From contig DAOWAK010000010.1 in NCBI GenBank assembly GCA_030634605.1, positions 1 through 12,880 of the forward strand: 12,880 nt of DNA, in the 5' to 3' direction. Position 1 is the stretch's first letter; each line of letters begins with the position of its first letter. A model generated the notes under the pieces. The model saw only the letters and a list, made by a program, of their open reading frames with translations. It was not told the DNA's origin and made no database searches. The DNA is from Sedimentisphaerales bacterium (lineage in GTDB: Bacteria > Planctomycetota > Phycisphaerae > Sedimentisphaerales > SM23-30). The position numbers and the translations under genes were made by a program. Shown in pieces: positions 6,703 to 11,827 of this stretch.

Positions 6703-8139
6703 TTAGCCAAGCAACTGAAGGACATTTTGCGGGGCAAAATTGGCCTGAGACAGTACGCTGGTGGCAGCATTGACCAGAATCTGTGATCGTGTCATGTTGG
6801 AAATCTCTGCAGCATAATCGGTATCGCGGATGGCAGACTCGGCGGCATAGAGGTTTTCCTTGGTAATTTCCAGAACGGAGATGTTGGTTTCAAGGGTGTT
6901 TTTCTGGAAGGAGCCCAAACGACCGCGAAGGGTGGATATGTCTTTAATAGCACTGTTGACGACGTTCTGGGCCGTGTAGAGGTTGGTGGAACTTAGAGAA
7001 TTAGTGCCACCACTTTTCAGGGTGTTAAGAAAACCATCGGTTGAATTACCCAGATTGGTAACCGCGATATTCTGAATACCAACGGATTCCAAACCCTGAG
7101 CGGTAACCTCTGCACCGATAGCAAAGTCAGCACCACCACCGGTTATGTAGAAGGTTTCGGTAGCAGTAGATAACCCGGCAGCAGTGGCCAGGTCGATTTC
7201 GGCATCAAGCATGGCAGTACGAAGGGTCAGTTTTTTACCGACACCGGTCGCAGATGTACCGTTGATGGAAGCACTGTAATCCCGGCCGATATTTTTCGCA
7301 CTGGTTGTACCAGTGGCATAAGTTTGCATAACCTGAGTACCGCCGGTTTGGGTTCCGGCTAGCACTTCAACGCTGGTATAGGCATCGGAGCCGAAATCCT
7401 TACTACGCAGCAGGGTTACCGCACCGGAAGTACCCGCGGAAACACCGGTTACTTCAGCAACGGCGTTAATAGCCGTTCTGATATCTGCAGCGGTGGTTCC
7501 AGCGGCAAAAGTCAGTTCGGTATTACCACGGTTTGAACCCACCTGGATGGTCAAGGCAGTGGTTGAGACAGCACCACTGAGATAGACGATTCCTGTTTCG
7601 GCGGAATTGACAGTAGCAACATCAACCGTCATGGTGGCACCATCGATGAGTTTGGCGGCATTAACTTTGACATCGGCAAGAATAGTGGAATCAACACCAC
7701 TGGTGGTATAACCCAGGTTGCCGTTCATTAGTTTGATGCCTTCAAATTCGGTGGCGTTGGAAATGCGGCCGATGCTGTTGAGGATGGAATCGACCTGCAA
7801 CTGATTAGCGTCGATTTCCTCGGTGCTCATTCCACCCTTGTTGGCGACTTCGCCGAGCAGGGACTGCAGATCGAGCAACATAGAGCTGACCTGGCTAAGA
7901 GCACCTTCAACAGTACTGACGATGTTAATGGCACGTTCGGAATTTTTGATGGCGGTTTCGGTACCGCGAATCTGTTTTCTAAGGTTTTCCGAAGCGATCA
8001 GACCGGCGGGGTCATCGGCACCACGATTGATTCGCAGGCCGGTGCTTAATCTTTCCAAAGATTTGTTAAGATTAGCAGTGTTTAGATTTAATACTCGCGC
8101 ACTTGTGAGCGCAGTTACGTTGGTGTTAATTCTGCTCAT
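6703..8139 (-). CDS. Flagellin 2
   Basis: A filament subunit of 478 residues. It starts MSRINTNVTALTSARVLNLN and carries RLSTGLRINRGADDPAGLIA at about 31-50 and LQVDSILNSIGRISNATEF at about 114-132. The central domain is nearly collinear with flagellin 3 (about 28 differences over roughly 185 residues, 157-342, no gaps). The C-terminal D1/D0 reads SAIRDTDYAAEISNMTRSQI and ends in LQLLG. An in-frame TTG at 8154 would add MEVKK, but it overlaps the SD GGAGGT, which lies correctly spaced before ATG 8139, so ATG 8139 is the start. The terminal domains are the most divergent of the three flagellins (AIKNSERAINIVSTVEGALS against AIDNSxRASxVIATAEGAL), suggesting a distinct filament position or function. 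It ends at a strong terminator. Confidence 0.95.
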   Translation of the reverse strand: MSRINTNVTALTSARVLNLNTANLNKSLERLSTGLRINRGADDPAGLIASENLRKQIRGTETAIKNSERAINIVSTVEGALSQVSSMLLDLQSLLGEVANKGGMSTEEIDANQLQVDSILNSIGRISNATEFEGIKLMNGNLGYTTSGVDSTILADVKVNAAKLIDGATMTVDVATVNSAETGIVYLSGAVSTTALTIQVGSNRGNTELTFAAGTTAADIRTAINAVAEVTGVSAGTSGAVTLLRSKDFGSDAYTSVEVLAGTQTGGTQVMQTYATGTTSAKNIGRDYSASINGTSATGVGKKLTLRTAMLDAEIDLATAAGLSTATETFYITGGGADFAIGAEVTAQGLESVGIQNIAVTNLGNSTDGFLNTLKSGGTNSLSSTNLYTAQNVVNSAIKDISTLRGRLGSFQKNTLETNISVLEITKENLYAAESAIRDTDYAAEISNMTRSQILVNAATSVLSQANFAPQNVLQLLG

Positions 8140-8211
8140 TTTTTTTACCTCCAAAAAAGGGCTTGGTGCTCGGGGCCGACTCGTTTGCTGGGTATGACGG
8201 CACGATTTAGA

Positions 8212-8238
8212 TCACAGTTTTTCTGCGCTCAACTGTGA
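8212..8238. repeat. 8-bp inverted repeat in the flagellin 2 leader
   Basis: TCACAGTT (8212-8219) and AACTGTGA (8231-8238) are perfect complements around 11 nt, about 75 nt upstream of the flagellin 2 start. It could be a leader hairpin or an operator. GGA motifs (CAGGACT, ACGGAAT) lie just upstream on the minus strand, around 8245-8265. Confidence 0.45.
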
Positions 8239-8320
8239 GTTTATTCCGTCAGATTGAGTCCTGAAATACCACAGGCACCTGAGTGTTTATTCAAAATCAA
8301 TTTTAAACTACTTGAAAGAA

Positions 8321-8343
8321 GTTGCGGATCTGCGGGCCGCAAC
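8321..8343. repeat. 7-bp GC-rich inverted repeat upstream of flagellin 2
   Basis: GTTGCGG (8321-8327) pairs with CCGCAAC (8337-8343) around 9 nt. No T-run follows on the minus strand, so it is not a clear terminator. It lies about 180 nt upstream of flagellin 2 and may be an operator or part of a 5' leader. Confidence 0.4.
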
Positions 8344-8687
8344 CAACTATCATATTAGGCCATAGGCAATTTCTCCCCGACACCTTTAATAATAGATAAT
8401 AATGGTTTTTTATTTTTGGTCATTTCTGTCACCTGTTCAGGACAAATTAACTGTTTGTTTTCTTGTTTAAATCAGTTTTCTGTTCCTGCAAGGCTGTCAT
8501 CGTCGTGGGTTTATAGGCTACTTTAGCAATTAAAATGAGAGGTAGCTTATGGGACGGGCAAAAAGCAAATATCTTGATTATCAGCTAAAAACAGCGTTTT
8601 TGGTCATAAACAAAAAATAATATTTATTTTGACAGGTCCTATAAGAAAGGCTGAATTGGGTTGGCGAACAGGCATATATGAGCGCAT

Positions 8688-8720
8688 AAAAAAGAGGCAC
8701 AACTTGCCAGGGTTGTGCCT
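8688..8720 (-). terminator. Intrinsic terminator downstream of flagellin 1
   Basis: AGGCACAAC (8695-8703) and GTTGTGCCT (8712-8720) form a perfect 9-bp stem around an 8-nt loop. On the minus strand it is followed by C and six T (8693-8688). It lies about 330 nt beyond the flagellin 1 stop, which implies either a long 3' UTR or a separate small transcript ending here. Confidence 0.85.
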
Positions 8721-8908
8721 TGTCACAGAGGATTATGTTTGATGCGAGCGGCAAGGAACCAAAGGACGTTAGTTCCAGCCCAGGCGGGCGGCACGCGCAA
8801 AAACTATATCCAAACCAGAATGTTTATTTTTTATGACCGATTTTGGCGGCCGTAACAATGACCAACCAATCGGTTTGTTTATTAATTAATGCTCTTTTCT
8901 GATAATTT

Positions 8909-8981
8909 ATACCCAATGGGTATCATAATGCCTGACAGGGCCTTTCCTAAAGGGCTGTCAGATCCTCGATCGGGTCGAGGA
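8909..8981 (-). ncRNA. Three consecutive hairpins after flagellin 1 (3' UTR or small RNA)
   Basis: In transcription order: TCCTCGA/TCGAGGA (8963-8981, loop of 5); CTGACAG/CTGTCAG (8932-8961) with an inner CCTTT/AAAGG stem presenting AGG at the apex; and ATACCC/GGGTAT (8909-8923, loop AAT). They are separated by 1-8 nt, start about 70 nt past the flagellin 1 stop and precede the terminator at 8688-8720. They could be a folded 3' UTR, or the 5' part of a small RNA of up to about 290 nt. I recognise no RNA family. Confidence 0.35.
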
Positions 8982-9050
8982 CAAGCTTAGATTTACAAAT
9001 TGAGCAACATGGTGTTTTCATTTGTGATCGGTATATTAAATATTATCAGA

Positions 9051-10493
9051 CTATTGCAGCAGTGACAGTACTGATTGCGGAGTCTGGTTGGCAAGAGCCA
9101 GCACAGAAGTTCCGGCATTTACTAGAATCTGGCTGCGGGTCAGAGCAGCAGTTTCGGCGGCGAAATCGGCGTCGCGGATGGCGGATTCGGAGGAGGTGAC
9201 GTTTTCGAGGGTGATTCTCAGGGAGTTCATGTTGGTATCAAGGGTGTTTTTCTCGAAAGCACCAAGTCGTCCGCGAAGGACGGAGATTTGACTGATAGCT
9301 TCTTCGATGATGTCACTGGCACTGGAAGATGCACCGGCGACGAGTGAAGATGTACCACCAGTACTGATTTCGTTGAGGAAACCGGTTGCGATGGAACCGA
9401 GCCGGCTGGCAGCCACCGAAGTGATGCCCAGGCTGACCTGCTCAGAGACGTTGATATGGGGGCCGAGCTGGAACATGGCCCCACCACCGGTAACATTGAA
9501 AGTGGTGGAATTACCGGCGCCAAACTGAGAAGCGAGTTTCAGACGCAAATCGAGGCTGCCAGTATTGAGGGTGATTTCCTGACCGCTGCCGACGGTAGTG
9601 GCACCATTAATAGTGGCAACAACATCGCGACCGGAATCACGTTGCATAGCAGTGGCGCCGGTAGAATCATAAGCGGTAAAAGTACCGGAACTGCTTGGTA
9701 AAGAACGTACGGAAACATAAGCATCGGAACCGTAGTCCAAACTGCGGAAGATTACGCCGGAATCATGATTTCCGGCGTTTATGAAGGTCGCGGACACACC
9801 GGTAGCGGCGGTGACGGCATTAATTGCCGAAACCATATTTTCAGAACGGAATCCGGAAACAAAGCTGAATACTTCAACACCGCGATTGGAGGCGATTTCC
9901 AGGGTAACCGAGTTATCAACCTGACTGGTTTGGAACTGCAGATGTCCTCGTTGTGCAGAAAGCACGCCGGAGACGTTAACCGCCATGTAATTCTGATCAC
10001 CAAGCATAGCACTATAAACGTCAAGTGCGGTAACAGCTGAAGTAGCAACTCCGCTGGTGATGTAATCGAGATTCCCGTTGAGCAGATGCAGTCCGGCAAA
10101 AGTTGTGGCATTGGCGATACGGGTGATACTGTCAATAGCGGAATCTACCTGAAGCTGATTGGCTTCGATTTCTTCGCGGCTGATAGCTCCCGAGTTAGCG
10201 GCTTCGACGGTAAGCTCCTTGATGTTGACCAGCAGGTTGGCAACTTCGGCGAGGGCACCTTCGGCAGTGGCGATAACGTTTGAAGCACGTTGTGAGTTAT
10301 CGATTGCCTGCGAAATGCTGGACATTTCGGCGCGGAGCGTCTCCGATGCGATCAATCCGGCGGGATCGTCGGCACCTCGGTTAATGCGCAGGCCGCTGCT
10401 GAGTCGCTGCAAGGTACTGTTCATGTCACGAGTGGACCTTGCGAGATTAGCTTGGGCTGCAAGAGCCGGTATGTTTGTATTAATTCTAGCCAT
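9051..10493 (-). CDS. Flagellin 1
   Basis: A filament subunit of 480 residues and the flagellin nearest csrA. It starts MARINTNIPALAAQANLARS and has RLSSGLRINRGADDPAGLIA at about 31-50. Its central domain is homologous to, but clearly diverged from, that of flagellins 2 and 3. It keeps the IN-like pattern, with IASNRGVEVFSF and NMVSAINAVTAATGVSATF near 200-240 and VTGGGAMFQLG later. The C-terminal D1/D0 reads SAIRDADFAAETAALTRSQI and ends in LSLLQ. The SD GGAGG lies 7 nt before ATG 10493. Its position directly after csrA matches hag in Bacillus, so it is the most likely direct target of FliW-CsrA control. Its leader has a GC stem with two GGA motifs in the loop (10557-10575). Confidence 0.95.
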   Translation of the reverse strand: MARINTNIPALAAQANLARSTRDMNSTLQRLSSGLRINRGADDPAGLIASETLRAEMSSISQAIDNSQRASNVIATAEGALAEVANLLVNIKELTVEAANSGAISREEIEANQLQVDSAIDSITRIANATTFAGLHLLNGNLDYITSGVATSAVTALDVYSAMLGDQNYMAVNVSGVLSAQRGHLQFQTSQVDNSVTLEIASNRGVEVFSFVSGFRSENMVSAINAVTAATGVSATFINAGNHDSGVIFRSLDYGSDAYVSVRSLPSSSGTFTAYDSTGATAMQRDSGRDVVATINGATTVGSGQEITLNTGSLDLRLKLASQFGAGNSTTFNVTGGGAMFQLGPHINVSEQVSLGITSVAASRLGSIATGFLNEISTGGTSSLVAGASSSASDIIEEAISQISVLRGRLGAFEKNTLDTNMNSLRITLENVTSSESAIRDADFAAETAALTRSQILVNAGTSVLALANQTPQSVLSLLQ

Positions 10494-10500
10494 CGTTAAT

Positions 10501-10575
10501 CCTCCATGACTAGCTGCTGAAAATAACAGCTGACTTCATGTCTGATATGGGATATCCCGCGGTTCCTTCCTGCGG
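10501..10575 (-). promoter_or_regulatory. Candidate CsrA-binding leader of flagellin 1
   Basis: CCGC and GCGG (10557-10560, 10572-10575) form a short GC stem whose 11-nt loop reads AGGAAGGAACC on the minus strand, with two GGA motifs. The SD GGAGG (10505-10501) holds another GGA about 60 nt downstream. A second stem AGCTG/CAGCT (10512-10531) lies between them. A GGA site in an upstream hairpin plus one at the SD resembles the two-site hag leader of Bacillus, where a CsrA dimer bridges both and blocks the ribosome. The stem is only 4 bp, so its folding is uncertain. Confidence 0.45.
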
Positions 10576-10626
10576 CATCGGAGTATTCCGACCATCCCGG
10601 TTACTATTTCTCATTACCATAACTAA

Positions 10627-10655
10627 CATATTCGTTATTACCCACATGCCATTTA
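10627..10655 (-). promoter_or_regulatory. Weak sigma-28-like promoter for flagellin 1
   Basis: On the minus strand TAAA starts at 10655 and ACGAATATG follows with the same 17-nt spacing as in the fliD promoter; both have TAATAAC just before the -10 region. The -10 box matches CCGATAA at only 4 of 7 positions. If used, the leader would be about 125 nt and would include the GGA elements at 10501-10575. Confidence 0.25.
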
Positions 10656-10689
10656 CGGCAACAACCATTAACAATTCACTTTTCGATCT

Positions 10690-10708
10690 TAAAGAATTTC
10701 ATTCTTTA
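10690..10708. repeat. A/T-rich hairpin just after csrA
   Basis: TAAAGAAT (10690-10697) and ATTCTTTA (10701-10708) form a perfect 8-bp inverted repeat around TTC, 3 nt past the csrA stop. The stem is A/T-rich and no T-run follows on the minus strand, so it is at most a weak terminator or processing site. Confidence 0.4.
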
Positions 10709-10711
10709 CCA

Positions 10712-10969
10712 TTATCCTTTTTTATCAGTATCAGGTTTTCCAGAGGTGCCATTTCCTGAAGGTAACTTAGTAATATCCTCCAAGGTAACGTTGGCAGCCG
10801 CTTTGTTTTCCTGTTTGATCGATTCATAAACTTCCTTGCGGTGAACAGGTATTTTTGATGGGGCGGTAATGCCCAGTCTGACCTTATCACCTCGAATATC
10901 CACAACGGTGATTTCGATATTATCACCGATCATTATTGTCTGGTCTTTTTGTCTGCTTAGAACCAGCAT
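10712..10969 (-). CDS. csrA: Translational regulator CsrA
   Basis: CsrA is a homodimeric RNA-binding protein that occupies GGA motifs in mRNA leaders and usually blocks the ribosome. This copy is 85 residues: MLVLSRQKDQTIMIGDNIEI, then VRLGITAPSKIPVHRKEVY, keeping Leu4 and Arg44, the main RNA-contact residues. It is longer than the 61-residue E. coli protein. The tail after about residue 60 (LEDITKLPSGNGTSGKPDTD) extends beyond the helix that FliW contacts in Firmicutes. Translation starts at ATG 10969 with AGGAG 6 nt upstream. The frame stays open to 11005, but the extra 12 residues are not family-like. It lies 152 nt after fliW and 218 nt before flagellin 1. Confidence 0.95.
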   Translation of the reverse strand: MLVLSRQKDQTIMIGDNIEITVVDIRGDKVRLGITAPSKIPVHRKEVYESIKQENKAAANVTLEDITKLPSGNGTSGKPDTDKKG

Positions 10970-10975
10970 CCTTTG

Positions 10976-11022
10976 CTCCTGAGCCCGTATTGGGCAGTTA
11001 CCCAACTCGCTTCCTTGCGAGC
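10976..11022 (-). promoter_or_regulatory. Candidate CsrA autoregulatory hairpin in the csrA leader
   Basis: On the minus strand CTCGC and GCGAG (11021-11017, 11010-11006) close the hexaloop AAGGAA, an exact fit to the ANGGAN hexaloop preferred by CsrA/RsmE proteins. About 33 nt downstream the SD reads CAGGAG and a further GGA overlaps the ATG (AAAGGATG). A GCCC/GGGC stem (10983-10995) abuts the SD. One high-affinity hairpin plus a GGA at the SD, within bridging distance, is the usual layout for CsrA repression, here of its own gene. Confidence 0.6.
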
Positions 11023-11121
11023 GGTGGTGATAAACAAGCGTGTCAATCTACAATCCGCGGAAGAGTCTCCATTCCTGCCGACCAAAAGAAACCGAAAAAG
11101 TCTCGGCCTAAACAGGCAGGA

Positions 11122-11574
11122 TCAAGCAGTCTTGGAAATCTGCCTTTGAGGAGAATCCAGATTGATCAGCGGATGCCTGGTACTGTATTTCTTTTCCGAG
11201 AGCACCAGTTGCCTGCCAGTTCGATTGATCGCGTTTATCACCAAAGGCCCCTGAACATTGCCGGTGAGCGTTCTGTCAACCTTGTTGACAATGATAAGGA
11301 CCTGAGCTTCATCCATGCTTTTGAGATCGATTTGTTCGCAATCCTCAGGCCGAATAGGAACCTGATAATCGGGCACAAACAGCAGTGGATCACAGACGAC
11401 AAAGGCGACATCGGACCGATCGACGGCCTGAAGCCAAAAGAAGTTTCCCTCATCGTTGGTTTGCAACAGAGCATACTCGGTAATATCAGGAAAACCGAGA
11501 ACTCCGGTGGGAAACTTAAGTAGTCTGCTTTGATCCACCTCGATCAGGCCAAAGCGTGTTGTCTGAATTTTCAT
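11122..11574 (-). CDS. fliW: Flagellar assembly factor FliW
   Basis: FliW is a small beta-barrel protein that binds either flagellin or CsrA. When flagellin leaves the cell, freed FliW sequesters CsrA and flagellin translation resumes. This 150-residue protein has the family pattern: MKIQTTRFGLIEVDQSRLLK, FPTGVLGFPDITEYALLQ at about 21-38, FFWLQAVDRSDVAFVVCDP at about 45-63, and LIIVNKVD with LTGNVQGPLVINAINRTGRQ towards the end. The length is typical. ATG 11574 overlaps the stop of the upstream small ORF (ATGA), and GGAGG lies 9 nt before it. The downstream neighbour is csrA, as in Bacillus. GGA-bearing hairpins precede the SD. Confidence 0.95.
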   Translation of the reverse strand: MKIQTTRFGLIEVDQSRLLKFPTGVLGFPDITEYALLQTNDEGNFFWLQAVDRSDVAFVVCDPLLFVPDYQVPIRPEDCEQIDLKSMDEAQVLIIVNKVDRTLTGNVQGPLVINAINRTGRQLVLSEKKYSTRHPLINLDSPQRQISKTA

Positions 11575-11717
11575 TTTTTAGAACCTCCATCCCGCTCAAT
11601 TGAGCGGAAACCATCCTGGTTATCTTGCTCTGACAAAATTGTGTTTTCGGCCAATTTAACCGCTATAACATTTTCTTCGCACAGTTTTTCAGAGCCTATT
11701 AGATTTACGAGAATCAT
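11571..11717 (-). CDS. Small 48-residue ORF overlapping the fliW start
   Basis: The product starts MILVNLIGSEKLCEENVIAV, continues KLAENTILSEQDNQDGFRS and ends GGSKK. I do not recognise it with confidence. The opening, MIxVxLxG followed by an I-x-x-V strand, is faintly like the small flagellar protein FlbD, but the C-terminal half does not fit. Its TGA overlaps the fliW ATG as ATGA, the classic sign of translational coupling, and it holds the fliW SD inside its last codons. GAGG lies only 2 nt before its ATG; a better GGAGG lies 15 nt upstream in a hairpin loop (11726-11740). An in-frame TAA further upstream limits the ORF. It could be a leader peptide controlling fliW, a small flagellar protein or chance. 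Confidence 0.42.
   Translation of the reverse strand: MILVNLIGSEKLCEENVIAVKLAENTILSEQDNQDGFRSIERDGGSKK
11584..11621 (-). promoter_or_regulatory. Two hairpins and GGA motifs before fliW
   Basis: In transcription order: AACC/GGTT (11609-11621) encloses the loop AGGAT; then the 16-bp palindrome CCGCTCAATTGAGCGG (11592-11607) can fold as a 6-bp stem with an AATT loop; then GGATGGAGG supplies the SD (GGAGG, 11588-11584). A loop GGA followed by GGA at the SD about 28 nt later matches CsrA operator layout. The palindrome could also be a DNA operator. Confidence 0.45.
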
Positions 11718-11725
11718 TACCTCGC

Positions 11726-11747
11726 GCCGAATCCTCCGGCTTTTTTT
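11726..11747. repeat. Hairpin upstream of the small ORF, GGA in loop
   Basis: GCCG (11726-11729) and CGGC (11737-11740) enclose seven bases that read GAGGATT on the minus strand, giving a GGA-in-loop hairpin just before the ATG at 11717. On the plus strand the same stem is followed by seven T (11741-11747) and would look like a weak terminator, but no plus-strand gene lies upstream to end there. Confidence 0.35.
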
Positions 11748-11827
11748 AAATTTGATTTTTTACTGTTTATTTTTTCATTTTCCTGCTGCCTTTTTCAGAT
11801 CAACTCGAAAAATGGGATATTTCATCC

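Larger units (their letters stand above)
8140..9050. other. Long spacer between flagellin 1 and flagellin 2
   Basis: About 910 nt without a convincing gene. In transcription order it holds three adjacent hairpins (8981-8909), a terminator (8720-8688), and the flagellin 2 upstream hairpins and SD. GGTCAT recurs at 8418, 8603 and, on the minus strand, near 8839 and 8863. The copies at 8603 and 8839 form an imperfect inverted repeat (GGTCATAAA plus A/T). A 23-codon plus-strand ORF (8549-8620) is judged chance. No clear sigma-28 promoter for flagellin 2 was found. Confidence 0.6.

Noticed and set aside
8140..8154. Longer flagellin 2 start adding MEVKK
   Set aside because: The start would be a TTG overlapping the SD GGAGGT; ATG 8139 is correctly spaced and gives the conserved MSRINTN.
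8549..8620. 23-codon plus-strand ORF after GAGAGG
   Set aside because: It has an SD-like sequence but is very short, isolated, without family signal, and on the strand opposite to all genes.
10970..11005. Longer CsrA start adding 12 residues
   Set aside because: CsrA proteins begin MLVLSR; the SD AGGAG lies properly before ATG 10969 and the extra residues overlap the leader hairpins.
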